DNA of 64,000 nt, taken from contig OX335646.2 in NCBI GenBank assembly GCA_946894095.1, forward strand, positions 11,588,077 to 11,652,076. The letters run 5' to 3'. Positions within the stretch are counted from its first letter, which is position 1. Each line of letters begins with the position of its first letter. A program made the translations under genes and the position numbers. Origin of the DNA: Incurvaria masculella. Its lineage: Eukaryota > Arthropoda > Insecta > Lepidoptera > Incurvariidae. The notes below the pieces were generated by a model. That model was not told the DNA's origin, did no database searches, and saw only the letters and a program-made list of their open reading frames with translations. This document shows, piece by piece, positions 44,981 through 56,724 of the stretch.

Positions 44981-46012
44981 CTCATGACTATGCAGTGCTG
45001 GGATTTTATCATATTTGTGCGATAAATGTACCGTCGGTACTATTTAATACCGTGACATTAAAACCTTTACATATATTATTATCAGTCCTAAGATACGAAA
45101 ATTGTCACTTCGCTTCAAATAGAATCACATTTTGCAATATTTGAATGTTATTTCTTAGATATACAATGAATACTAAGGCCTAGTCTTCCAGTTCGGAAAA
45201 TAGGACCGTAAATATTGATTATCACAATGAGGCTTTTTTGTTTATTAGGACTTACTATGTCGTGGTACGATATTTTTAGTCATTTTATCTCAGATTATAA
45301 TAATTTTCCAAATAATACGGTAATATTTTGTTAGCTTCGTCAAAACACCCCAACACTGTAAATGAGTAGCTTTGACATATTCGAGTAGCGCGTGGTTTTG
45401 TCGTGTGACGTAAATCACCTATAACAACGCAAATAGTAAGCAACTTTGCTGTATACACATAAGGTTACTTTATCCTTAAACTTAATTTTCATTTCCTGCA
45501 TTTTATTTGTAGTTTAAGATTTGCTCCATGTAGATCAACTAGAGAACGTCATTACTACATGTTAAAAGTCGGTAATTAACAAATCAATCTGTTTTGAAAT
45601 AAGGCCTAGTTTCGATTGCGTTTGAAAATTAAATACTTTATTTTGCTTCAATGATGTGTAGCCAACCAGAGGAACGATTTCAATGTGATCGAAAATAGGA
45701 GACAATCATGTTCGTGTGCGTAGAGTCACGGCGGTTTCCTTACAAACCCTCGTCTATGCTATTTCTATCCCTTCTTTGTTCTGTGATAATTTCTATAATT
45801 TCTTATAGTCTGTGATTTATTTTTTTCTGTGCTGACGTCCTTTTTTGACGATTTTCTGTTTATTTAATGGCAATGCCGTGTATCTATATTCTATAAATTG
45901 GGGGCTGGTCAATCAGGTCCAGGTTCGGGCATCAACGCCAAGTCTAGGTAGGTGGGTAGCAGAACCCCAAAGAAAACAGCTCACAGACTATAGAGAGTGA
46001 AACAGCTGCACT
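44981..46012. other. 5' flank of the C19orf47 homolog
   Basis: No coding sequence or repeat family recognised. The promoter of the downstream gene should lie here; no TATA box or initiator can be assigned. Confidence 0.4.
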
Positions 46013-49000
46013 ATGGAGTCCTTGACAGGTGAGATTTGTAACATGAGACCTCGAAAAAGTCTCACCCACTCACATGACCCGGCCTCGGAGGGGTGATCCA
46101 ATTTTATGGCCAAAGGGTGTTTTAGGTACTGTTTTAGGTGTTTTAAAACCCCATTTTTCATTTACCGATTAACTATTCGCAGAATGTTTTTGCTCTTACT
46201 TATTTACCTATATTCACATTTCTCAACTCCTAAAATAAGGTAAACATTCTTTTTAGGAATGTGGGTGAATTTCTTCACCGCAGCTGGTATCCCATCTGAC
46301 GTTGGTGCAACATACGCAATAACGTTCACAGAAAACCGAATTCAGAATGACATGCTTCTGGATTTGAATAAGGAATACCTTCGTGATATGGGAATATCTC
46401 GTATGGGTGATGTCATCGCTATTTTACGGTACGTACCTAGACACTTTTTGAAAGTTAATTATGAATGTAGGTAAAAGGCAGTGTGGGGAGAAAGCTTGCA
46501 GTTAAGATAATACAAATAGTTAATTTGTTTGATTTGAGGATAACTCGTAATTAATATATGTTAATACAGGTGTCCGAGGTTCAGTCAGGAATAGCGAAAT
46601 GAGCCATTATATATAATCTAACAAACACATTATAACAAAAAAAATGGTTCTAGATTAGAATTTTCAAAGTTTTATTTTAACTGAATGTATAGCGCTCTAA
46701 GCGATTAACGCGGGCGCAAGCAGTGCGGCGTAGACAATGGGATGGGTTAAGTTCGCTACCCGCGCGTGAGCTTAGAGCGCGCTCACACTGTCATGTGCAA
46801 TTACTTTGTTGGAAAATGGTAGAACTGGAAATAATTAAGTTAAAAAATATTAGATAACGAAAGGCTACGCGGTCACTCGCTAAAGATAAATCGCACCCTA
46901 GCATCAACAAATCCTCGAAAACATTTCCTAACAAACAGAGTTGTGGATAATTGGAACGGCCTACCTGAGAAAATGATAAGTGCATCGTCAGTAAATGTTT
47001 TTAAACACAAACTGGAATCTTTACTTAAAAAAAATATATATAAATAAAAAAATATATTAAAAGAAATTCATAGACAATAAATAAATAAATAAGTGCAAGT
47101 GCTTAAAAACAAAAGTGCAAGTGCATAAAAAGAAGTGCACGCATCAGCATAATGCTGCTAGTGCATTACAATATAATAATAATAATCACTGCACCATGTG
47201 TGATATATGGGACAACCCTGTATACGTGGTGAACAGAAAACCTGTCAAACACCCCAAGGCAGCAACAATCGTTTTTTTTTATGTAAATGGACATAGATGG
47301 CTAATACCACAACACCAGGCATGATATTAGCCCAACACACTGCATTCTCAAAGAAATTAGGTGCCATGCCAAGATCTTCCCTTTATGAGCACGGCTACAT
47401 TGAACGGGATGGAAAACACAACACACACAATTTTTAATTGCCGCTATGATAATCTTTTCATCCAGTGCGATGGTACTGCATGAACGGCTGAGAATTTGAA
47501 CCCAGACCTCTGGTATAAAAGGCAAGCCCCTGCGCCACTTAGCTACAGTCTTAAATGTAATGATTTTATTGTAATCAGGTAGGTACATTTACATATGCAA
47601 CTTTTCCGTCGCACCGTGTCCTTGATGTGATTTGCAATTTTTTGTGTAAATGGACCTATAGCTTCAGTGTTATGTATATAGTATCTGTCGAAAAAACCCA
47701 TTACACCCTGAAAAAACAAAACCAAGAGTCAAGGTTCCCGAGGCCATAGATTAAAGAGGAAGGTATAGTTAGCTAACGTCATACAGCATACAAAACTCGC
47801 CAAAAACTGCTTATTTTCGCTGGTAGGTACTATGACATTACTAACTAGCGCCATCTCCCGTCACTGCTAGAACTAGTTACACCATTTTTTAAATTAAGCT
47901 TGATTCCAAATTTTGCCTAAGTACGGGTTATGAAAATATTACATTTTAACTATAAATTATGTAATGTCATTGTGAAGGCTCCATCAAGGATCAGTTCTGG
48001 CACCGACTCTTTTTGGTTTCTATGTATTCGCCGTCGACCCAAAACTCATCGCCAACCACATTATGAGCAGTGGGACACACGGAGACGACCTGGACAGAAT
48101 GTTGGAATGGACCTGTCACTGGCTCATACGAATGGTTATATCTGAGTTTATGATGACAGCTGCTAATACCTATAAAACGATCGCGCCACGCGCTCTTGTG
48201 CCTGTCTGTTATACCTTCCCTTTGAGTACTATTCCTGCTTTCTGATTCGGTCAGAGCAATTTACGCGTCTAGCATAGAAACCTACTCTACGTCTTTTTTC
48301 TATATCATAAATAGTTATAAGTGTTGAAGAAAGTCCACTATCCTTGTAAATTAATGATTAACTTCTTTTAGCCTGATAAATTTATTTTAAAAAAACCTTC
48401 TAAAAAGGGTAGGCTAACCAACCCCTCGAAATGCACAGTGCTGCATATAGGTAAGAACAACCCAAACCTCAGAATCGTAACAGACATAATAGTCCATACA
48501 CAGTCTCAGACAGATCTTGAAATAACTGTAGTCAAACAAGCAAACGTCCTACTCTACGTCATTCGGAAATCTTTCCTGAATCTAACCATGAAAACATTAA
48601 TCAAAATATACTAATCTCACATTAGACCACTTCCATGAGTGGATGTGGATTCCAAATATGAAATCCCTAGTTCGTCAAAGATACCTATTACTCTCCTAGA
48701 ATGAGTTCAAAGAGCAACCAAGATACCAAAAGTACTAAAGAAGAAACCATACGAGGAAAGACTAAAAGTGCTTAGGCTGATTACCTTGGAACAATGTAGA
48801 GAAAGAGGCGACCTCAACATACAAGGTTCTCAGTGAGCATTACGACTGTCCAGAACTGCAGAACCTGTTCATTAGAAGCAAAAATAGTCATCTCCGACGT
48901 CATAGCCTGGAGCTCAATGCCACTGTCACCTAAACAAACCCGAGACAACACGAATAGAGCAGTGGAAATGTAGAACAAACTGCCTAAAGATGTCGTTCAA

Positions 49001-52000
49001 GCACCCACCACCGAATTCCTTTCAAAACGGGCTTACACCTAAAAACACTTAACTAAAGTAACCGTCATTACAAAGCACCAGTGAACTCAGACATAAACAC
49101 ATCAACTTAGGCTGTTTGCTCATCACTTAAACAATAAATAAATAAGAATTATCATTGATATTCATTGGTTTCAATTTAATTTAATGTATTCTAAAATGTG
49201 AATTACAAATTTAATTATATGTACATAGGTATCCTTATTTAACGTTGGTATGTTAGCAGTCTATCCCTTCCTCTTTATTCTATGCCGACCCTGCACCGTT
49301 TGGTCGGTGTTTTTGGTTTGATTCAACTCAATTTCAGGCATGCAAAGCTTGTGCATGAGAACACCGCTAGGGACCGCGTGCTCAGCACAGCGTCCCCAGG
49401 GCCGCGTGTGCCAGTGGCGGCTGTGGCGGCACAGAGCAACCTCGGCCGCATTGCTACTGCCGCGTTGCCTTCACCACCTAAGTCTTCCTCTCGTGAGTGT
49501 CATCTCTTTTTGTACATCACATTTTCTTCCTCAATTATGTTTCTTGTGAATAAGCATTGTTAATATTTCCATACCTCCAAGCCCATTACTTTTTGTGTGT
49601 TGTATACATGATATTTTGTATGGGGGGGAGGGCACGTTAATAAAATTTAATGTTTCAATCTTACGTGTTTTGGTATCAATAGTTATTTTTTTATATGCAT
49701 TAGAAATAATATTTCACCTTTATATTTTAAGTAAAAATTACTAGAAAAAAATTGGTCAAGGTTTTTCATCATTCATTCAAAATTAGTGCGGTCGATATTA
49801 GTACATCTGTAAAATCATAATTACCTTCAGGGAAAAATAAATTTCGGACTTTGACCGACGTTGGACTATAGTAAATATACTTTTTTGAACTAAGCGAATA
49901 CGTCGCTTTTTTCGACATTTGTGAATCATATGATGAAATATATGTAGAATCCAACGTCAAGCATCGACACATTAATTAAAGAAAAATAGCTGTAAAAAGA
50001 AAAACCTTATGAATATACGCAAGGCTCAAAACATACAACCCGTGCACCTTGCTCTGTGACGCCGTGTATTCCAGCAAGTCCAAGTCGAACGACTTTCGCG
50101 GGTATTGTGTCTACCAATTTCACCACCTGCTTTGTACCCATAATTTGGAATTCTCCTACAGTCCATCCTCCTGTAATCAATGCATCCTACCTATACATGT
50201 GTCCTAGTGTATAAAATTATACATTAATTGATTTAACAACTTACTTGCAATGCGGACATTGACTAGGAAAATTGAAGATTAAAACATATTACCATCATCA
50301 CCAAAATCCTATTTCGCATCTGACGCTAGAACCCCCCAGCCAGTTCTAGGTTGACTTAAGTAATTATTCTACTTATATCAGAAGCACTTCACTCGTACCG
50401 TTTCTCAAATTAGTTTATCTGCCGTATTGCTAAGGTAACAATGCCCGCCGGCGAGTGCATTTCCACACGTCAGCCTCGGAAGTCCTATGGCGTGACGCCT
50501 TGCGATTCAATAAGCTTGGTGAAGCCCCTCTGAGCGTGGTTAGGTTCTAGATGGGTGACCATTTTCAACCGTTAAGGCTGGCTGTGTTTCGGATTAGACG
50601 TAAAACTGTGGGTTCCTTACATAGTAGGTGGTAGAGTTAATCCCCCCCCCTCCCCGGGTTGGTACCATCGCATTAAATGAACTATGGTCCCAGCGGCAAT
50701 AAAATTGTCCGTGTTTTCCATCCAGTTCAATGCAGCCGAGCAATATAAGGAAGGTCCTGGCATGGCACCTAGTTCCTATGTAGGCTAATATCTGAAGGTC
50801 AGTTTGGTATTAGCCATCCATGACCAAAAAAAAACCATGTACCTTCAAAGTGGGAGTCTTCAAATGTTGTTTAAACCAGCTTAATATGGTATTAATATGA
50901 ACAACTGCACCCTATGATGATGCGGTGTCATTCTATCAGCACACATCGACCCAATAACTGCCTCGCTGTCACTACAAAAACAGGTAGACCAAGTCGAGAA
51001 AAGGCCAAAACAGTAGAGAATTAAAGGAAACTAGAGCAAATCTACTCATGTAACCTTTACTCCCACAAAATAAACTTGTCCTCCAGTCAAACTGAACAAT
51101 GAGGAAATTCCCCAGGAAGATCATGCCAAATATTTAGGAATTCATCTGGACAGAAGACTGAAATGGCAGGAACACATTTGGACCAAGAGAAAGGAACTTG
51201 ATATGAAACTCCATAGTCTAAGCTGACTGATGGACAAAATTCCAAAGAAAAGGACAACAGCAAAATGTATTGTTTACAAAGCGATTCTGAAGCCAATATG
51301 GACCTACGGCTTACAATTATGGGGCTCAGCCAGCAATAGTAACATCGAAATACTAGATTGACTTCAGATCAAGACACTAAGGGCCCATTCGCATTAGGCG
51401 GTTAAACCGAGGCGGCTGAACCGAGGCGGCGCGCCGCCCCTGGCGGTTGAGCAAGCGGTTTTCAAGGCGGTCCAACCGAGGCGGTTCAACCGCCCGGCAG
51501 GCGGCTGAACTGCCTCGGTTGCTTGAAGCTACTTGGCTTCATTTTCGCGAGTATTTCTCCATTATGGACGTGGAAGAAGTTGCTGCGCTTGTGTATTTGC
51601 ACACCCGGAATCGGCGTCGTCAACGAAAGGCCAGAATAAAAAAGTATTGGATTCATCCTTTTCTAGAATCTCGCAGAGAAAAGGGTCTTTTTGTTATATT
51701 TTTCAACGAACGTGGTGGCCTTCATCATACTAGACTGAGACGAAATGACATCTCAAGTCTGAGTCATATATTCTCCTAAGTTACAAAAGAGATATTGTTC
51801 AAACATTTGAAAAAGAATATATTAACTAATGTATATTGAATAAAGGAGTGGCTTCTTTTTGAAAATATTTTTTACGGCTTTTCACGCGGCGCGATGGATG
51901 GCTTTTCCTCCTGCTGCGTGAAAAGCGGCAAAATTTTTTATCAAACATTTCTAACGAACGCGGTAATCTCAAAAGTATCATGAGTCGCTTATTGTTTTCT

Positions 52001-55000
52001 CAACAATATTGCCATGAAGCAGATTTAACACATTAAAAAAAATTAAGCTAACTAGCTGTCATTCCATAAACTTTAAATATATCTTAAAAATATGCTCCTT
52101 AAGGTACTGATGCAAAACCGGTGTGTGTTGCAGCGGTGAGCCGCATGTTAGGGCACTACACGCGCAACCCTCGCGGGCCCCCCGCCTCCACCGCAAACTC
52201 AGCGCCAGCCGCTTCAGCCGTCGCCGCCTCCACCGCCGCCCCCTGTGAGCCCCGACTTAACGTCCACACCAAGAGGAGGATTACTGATGCTGGGTAATTA
52301 TGATTCAGGAATCACCATTGCTGTGCTCGCTGATATGCTTTCTCAGAGGATAGTTTGGAATTGTCAGGTGCTTTGTTTTAGGTACTTCTTTATCATCTCC
52401 CATTACATTGAATACAGGTGTTTCGGGGTAGGTTAGGAGAACTTCAGGAATAAGATGTATGTTTTATCATAAGAAAAAATCCTTATGACAAAAATGGAAA
52501 TTTCGATGTTTTGTTCACATTTGAAGGTTTTTTTTATATTCCAAATTCTAGAACTGTGTATGTGCGAGGGCAAGAAGTGCAGTCACGTAACTCATTTGTA
52601 TGGAAGCGGCAATAACATTCTGAATTTATATTTGCATCAAAAGATTTCTCAAATTCTCAAATTCAAACAAATTCTCTTAATAATGAGTACTTCTTGGAGC
52701 TGAAGTTTCCCTAAGCTATCTCAAAACATTTATGTAAACAAACATATTAAAATATTTATTGATACATTTAGCCAGCAGAGTACCATAAGAAGAGGCTGCA
52801 AACGAGATATTGCCTGCTAAATCCGAGGGAATCCGAGCATTTTCATACATTGCCAGACGCTCTCATTATTTGATGCATAGTATTATTATTTTTGTGCATC
52901 TTGTTAAAGTCTAGTTTGTATGAAATAAGCTGTCTATGGAAGCAACACATACATTGAGAGCTGGCCATGTTACAAATTGTATGGAATTTAAAGAACGAAT
53001 GAGATAACGAACGAGAATCACATGTGAATGCAAATGCGCAAAGCGCAACATCATACAACACTGATCAAGTCCATACAACACTATATAGACCCATGCAAAC
53101 ATACATCATAGAACTCCATAAAAAAAATCCAACCTCACCCAACATGAAACACCATACAATATCATGCAACTCCAAATAATACAATGCCATACCACCTCAA
53201 ACAAGACTACAACAACAACTTCATACAACCAACTCCATGCATATCATAGAACTCCAAAAACACCATACAACGTCCATTATTTTTATGTAACTGGACATGG
53301 TTGGCTAATACCACACCCATTGTCATGATATTAGAGTGATACTAAGCATTCCCGAAGGAATTAGGTGCCATGCCAGGATCTTCCCTTTATAAATCATCAT
53401 ATTTGAATCACATACAACATCATACGAATCCATACAACATCATGCAACACCATACATAGACAGCTTACACCTCTGATACCGGACTACGGTCTCCGATGAT
53501 TTTTAAAGAACTGTGTCACAGTAGATATATAGTTGTGCGACCGGGGCCACGGCAGTAGCTCAACTCAGGCGATTTTTGAGATAAATACCTTCCCTGCATC
53601 GAGTTTCGGGGTTGTCACTTAAATATTGGCGAAGCACTGCCGGTTCTGTTATTTTTAAATAGATGATCTCGAACGACCATTCGTGACAGTTCAGCCCCGC
53701 GAAACCAACTTAGAGCGCATACAAGCGAAATGTGCCTGTACAGGTGCACGAAATCGGGACTTTGCTTGGAGTGTACTGGGTGTAATCCAATATATATTCT
53801 GTGAATGCTGTGTCCAGAACCAGAAATGGCAATATTTTTTTCCAAATCTCATATTAGATTCTTATTCGGTGACCACAGGGACACTCAGAGTGGTCAGTCT
53901 GAGTTCTCACCTAAATTGGCGTTTACGGCTAACCGATCGACTGGCGTTTTCTCCAAACTCCATACAAGTTTTTACTAGATATTCTGTGGTTTTACTTCTT
54001 CAAGCTGTCAAAGTCAAACGCGGACTTCCGATTTGTATGAAAACGCGGAGTAGACGTAAACGGCAACGTCGACGTATTTACGGCAACTTTGAGTAACCTG
54101 TTAAATCAAGCTCGGACTCGCAAATGTTAGTTCGCTCAACGCCCGGTGCGCGCGCTCTTCAATTTCTCCATACATTTGAAAACGCCAGTCGATCGGTTTG
54201 CCGTAACGCCAATTTAGGTGACAACTGAGACTACCGGTTCTGATATCAATTTTGAAAGCATTCATCAGGTCCAGCAACTAAAGAGTTAAAATGGCAACTA
54301 CTTTTTTTCAAAAGAAGTTTTATTTCAAAAGCAACAAACAAGTTTTCTCGTAACGCTTGAAAATTTTTGACTCGCCAGCTAAGACGCTTTACTTCAAAAA
54401 CAACTATACTTTCTCAAACAGCGCTATGTAGAAATCCAGTCCAGTATTGAGACAGGATACACAAATTAAGTTAAATGACAAAGGCCAGTGCTCGGTATTG
54501 GTCGAACCCGTCAGAAACCATAAATTACACTTTAGCTAACAGAAGCCCGATTCTGCTATTTTTCCAATTTCAAACCATTCCGTATGAGTTATGTTTCGGT
54601 CATACATAGCACGCTAAGTTTTGAGTGCGGTTTCCAAAAATCGGTGTTCAGCTAATTCACGCACGCGTTTTGTTATTGTCTATGGAGTGGTTTGTCTTGC
54701 GCGTCGCCTAAAGCGTAAAATAACCTGTCATGATTTTGACAGTTAATTTCCCTCTCAAATATGACATACGAAAAGAAAGAGACAGCGATATACCTACGTA
54801 ATGTAAGAAAGTGATATTCGCAGTTCGGCGACGCGATGCTTCGAAACAAGTATGAACCTGCGAGAGAGGGGGTCGACTCCTTTCATTTGCCTATACGTGC
54901 ATGCATACATATGTAGTACAAAATATATTATATATATTTATAGGTACCAATACCATTTAATTTAACAAATAAAATTCTCAAAACCGCAAGTTTTCGGCAA

Positions 55001-56502
55001 AACGCACTCAGTGTTCCACGAGAACACTGAGTGCGCATTACGAGTTTGGGAACAAAACCCAAACACAACGCATGCTTTTTGGAAACTGCGCTAGTAGAAT
55101 ACCATTTCGCCGAAACATGCGGTTTTGAGAAAACACAAACATAACGCGCGCAGTTAACAATTAGCAGAATAAGGCTTCAGAATAGTAACTGGGGGCATAA
55201 TTAGGTAACAGTGAGTTCGATTTTGGGAGTGAGTTAACCTTAAAATAGCTGGAAACAATATTATTATTTAAGTAATGTAATTACCCTTCAACGTATTTAG
55301 GGGATAAACAAGATTTTTACCAAACTAAAATGATGTTCAAGAAGTTCGGAAATATGAAGAATTTATAAAAGTGAGATCATATTTATCTCCGAACTCAAAC
55401 TCACTCTTACCTGAATGGGCCTGGGGGTCCATTCAGGGTAAGAGTGAGTTCGAATTCGTCACTAAATATCAACTCACTTTTTTAAATAGTTAATGATTTC
55501 ACACTTTCTGAACTTCATTACAGTTAGGTAAAAATCTGGTCTGTCCCGTAAATACGTTGGAAGTATAAATAACGGTTCCATTATTTAAATAATAATATAT
55601 TTCCCAGCAATTTTTAGATTAACTCACTTCCGAACTCGAACTCACTCTTACCTGAATGGGCCCTCTGTTCTGTGTTTTGTCGCTTTCGCCAACAGTAAGA
55701 ATAAAATTACATTATTTACGGTGCATGCTTTCCATTTCAGGGATAATAGTAATGAAGCAAAAAAAGTTCGACATGTCGAAATTGCAACAAGCACATCAAC
55801 TCGTTCTGCTCCAGGTAACAGTTGCTTCAAAATGCATGATGCATATTACATACTGCTTTTGTGGTCACTGAATTTCTTTATACTTAGTTCATTTGTTTTA
55901 CCTTTACAGCAGCATCAACAAAAAAAAATGTCTTCAGCAGACTGGGTGCAAGTTCAGAATCGGGTAAAACGGAATGTCCAAATAACGGACCAGAATCGAA
56001 AACCATATTTTCCAGACTGGGTACAAAGAGCCTCACTGTTGACATTGATGGAACAAAAAGGTGTGTCAAAAAAGAAGTAAGCGACCAGGTGTTGCAGTAT
56101 GAAGGCATTTTGAAAAATCATGCTGAACTCAAAAAGACAATTTTTAATAGTGTGCAACAGAGTACGGTTCGCAAGAGCGCCAGCGTCGGCACGATGCGGG
56201 CGGACGAGGCACCGGTGAGCGTGAAGGAGAAGCTCGCCGCAACCAAATCAGTAAAGTTCTCCAGCCACGTAGATTACAAGGTGATAGAACCTGTGCCGAA
56301 AAAGAAAATATTTTTCCAAAATGTCAATACACAACTACCTAAACCTGTAGCACTGGAGACTGAAATCTTTAACAAACCGGAGAGACGTTTGTCAATGCCA
56401 AGTGCCAGCAGCATGAGCGCTCCTGAAGTAAAAGCTCGCCTTGGCACTAAGCCACCGCAACTTATGCAAACAAATGTGTTTAAGAGACTGGGTCATCCAT
56501 AG
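46013..56502 (+). CDS. C19orf47: SAM-domain protein, C19orf47 homolog (complete, six exons)
   Basis: Coding exons: 46013-46028, 46257-46428, 49338-49492, 52134-52293, 55741-55814, 55910-56502. All introns are GT-AG, phases 1, 2, 1, 2, 1 agree, and the sum gives 389 residues (human about 420). Exon 1 encodes only MESLT plus one base. Exon 2 is a sterile alpha motif domain (residues 6-62: [44 protein letters not shown]), running into HAKLVHENT as in human. The middle is low-complexity Ala/Pro. The last exon has NVFSRLG, TIFSRLG and, at the very end, NVFKRLGHP, plus VLQYEGILK; human C19orf47 carries the same RLG motifs and LQYAG. The molecular function is unknown; SAM domains usually mediate protein or RNA contacts. 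Confidence 0.92.
46860..47046 (+). pseudogene. C-terminal end of a CR1-type reverse transcriptase
   Basis: The frame reads [40 protein letters not shown] and [12 protein letters not shown] before a stop, the standard end of insect CR1-type ORF2, followed by an AAATAAATAAATAAG tail near 47080. 5'-truncated, in intron 2 of the C19orf47 homolog. Confidence 0.78.
47268..47552 (-). repeat. SINE with tRNA-like head
   Basis: On the minus strand the head TAGCTAAGTGGCGCAGGGGC (box A) and AGGTCTGGGTTCAAATTC (box B) are followed by the shared tail (ACCATCGCACTGGATGAAAA, GATCTTGGCATGGCACCTAA, TTAGCCATCTATGTCC) and an A run. In intron 2 of the C19orf47 homolog. Confidence 0.8.
47960..49146 (+). pseudogene. 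Decayed CR1-type retrotransposon
   Basis: In broken frames: [65 protein letters not shown] and, near 49000, a relic of the WNKLPKDVV end. Several stops and shifts. Terminates with AATAAATAAATAAG at 49130-49146, the CR1 habit. In intron 2. Confidence 0.75.
50007..50170 (-). CDS. Candidate coding exon, function unknown
   Basis: On the minus strand an acceptor (TGCATTGATTACAG) at 50171 is followed by 53 open codons and a stop at 50007-50009. The peptide has [19 protein letters not shown], then [18 protein letters not shown] and [16 protein letters not shown]; composition is that of a real protein. A short upstream candidate exon ending in GTAAGT (about 50240-50262, ..GTCCGCATTGCAA) would join in frame as NVRIAR. 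I do not recognise the family. It lies antisense in intron 3 of the C19orf47 homolog and could be a small nested gene, the last exon of one, or part of an unknown transposon. Confidence 0.35.
50505..50835 (+). repeat. SINE with 5S rRNA-like head
   Basis: The head AAGCTTGGTGAAGCCCCTCT, then GTTAGGTTCTAGATGGGTGA and CC, resembles the internal control region of 5S rRNA genes (AAGC...TCGGGCG..GGTTAGTACTTAGATGGGGGACC). The tail is the one shared with tRNA-headed copies: GGTTGGTACCATCGCATT, GAAGGTCCTGGCATGGCACC, TTAGCCATCCATGACC, then A9. In intron 3. Confidence 0.78.
50935..51379 (+). pseudogene. Decayed Jockey reverse transcriptase, 3' part
   Basis: Visible in broken frames: [70 protein letters not shown] and NIEIL. 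It stops abruptly at CACTAA, where a Harbinger-type end begins (51380). Confidence 0.8.
51380..51785 (+). mobile_element. PIF/Harbinger-type element, 5' part with transposase start
   Basis: The end GGGCCCATTCGCATTAGGCG follows TAA, the 3-bp target of Harbinger elements. Within 120 bp GGTT(C/G)AACCG and GGCGG motifs repeat. ATG 51564 opens 71 codons beginning [20 protein letters not shown], then [16 protein letters not shown], the N-terminus of HARBI1/ALP1-like transposases; the frame then diverges and stops at 51779. No matching right end was found, so the catalytic part and 3' end are lost. Confidence 0.62.
53045..53460. repeat. Degenerate minisatellite of CATACAAC / CATGCAAC units
   Basis: Dozens of loose units such as CCATACAACATCATGCAACT from 53045 to 53280 and again from 53405 to 53460. 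The two parts are separated by a SINE fragment. In intron 4 of the C19orf47 homolog. Confidence 0.65.
53283..53395 (-). repeat. SINE tail fragment inside the minisatellite
   Basis: ATGTAACTGGACATGGTTGG, CTAATACCACACCCATTG and TTAGGTGCCATGCCAGGATC match the shared SINE tail, minus orientation. No head. Confidence 0.68.
53892..54235. mobile_element. MITE with about 65-bp inverted repeats
   Basis: TCTCACCTAAATTGGCGTTT and CGATCGACTGGCGTTTTC at the left return inverted as GAAAACGCCAGTCGATCGGT and CGCCAATTTAGGTGACAACT at the right. About 344 bp, interior non-coding. In intron 4. Confidence 0.78.
54977..55129. repeat. Nested palindrome with a perfect 13-bp hairpin
   Basis: CGCACTCAGTGTT (55003-55015) and AACACTGAGTGCG (55023-55035) pair perfectly over a 7-nt loop. 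Outside them CTCAAAACCGCAAGTTTTCG (54977) faces CGAAACATGCGGTTTTGAG (ending 55129). Probably the core of a decayed DNA element; related end-like pieces lie near 54540 and 55160. Confidence 0.65.
55201..55421. mobile_element. MITE of the CCATTCAGGTAAGAGTGAG family (left of a pair)
   Basis: Left end GGGGGCATAATTAGGTAACA then GTGAGTTCGAT; right end GAACTCAAACTCACTCTTAC then CTGAATGGGCC. About 221 bp. Immediately followed by a second member. Confidence 0.65.
55425..55663. mobile_element. MITE of the CCATTCAGGTAAGAGTGAG family (right of a pair)
   Basis: Left end GGGTCCATTCAGGGTAAGAG and right end CTCTTACCTGAATGGGCCC are inverted over about 30 bp. Together with the left member it forms a palindrome of over 450 bp that ends 78 bp before exon 5 of the C19orf47 homolog. 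Confidence 0.75.
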
Positions 56503-56724
56503 AATGTTTCCACAAATAAGTTTCTAGCATTAAGCATTTGTAAACAAGATATCTTAAAATCGATTTAAATATTTTTATATACATTAAAGGAAGCCAAATA
56601 TTGCACCATGGCACCGATAATAATTTTAAGTGTTTAGGAGAGTCCACTGAAGACTAACAATCAGGAATGTTAACAATCTTTCATTGTCAGTTAAAGAAAC
56701 ATGGTAAATACAAAAAAGTGGTTT

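Noticed and set aside
46259..46474. Reading exon 2 of the C19orf47 homolog as an independent 71-residue protein
   Set aside because: The SAM domain ends at a GT donor (46429) and the following residues do not fit; joined to exons 1 and 3 the frame continues exactly as in human.
49769..49972. 67-codon minus-strand frame next to the candidate exon at 50007
   Set aside because: It cannot be joined to that exon through a valid splice pair in frame without passing a stop, and the peptide is not recognised.
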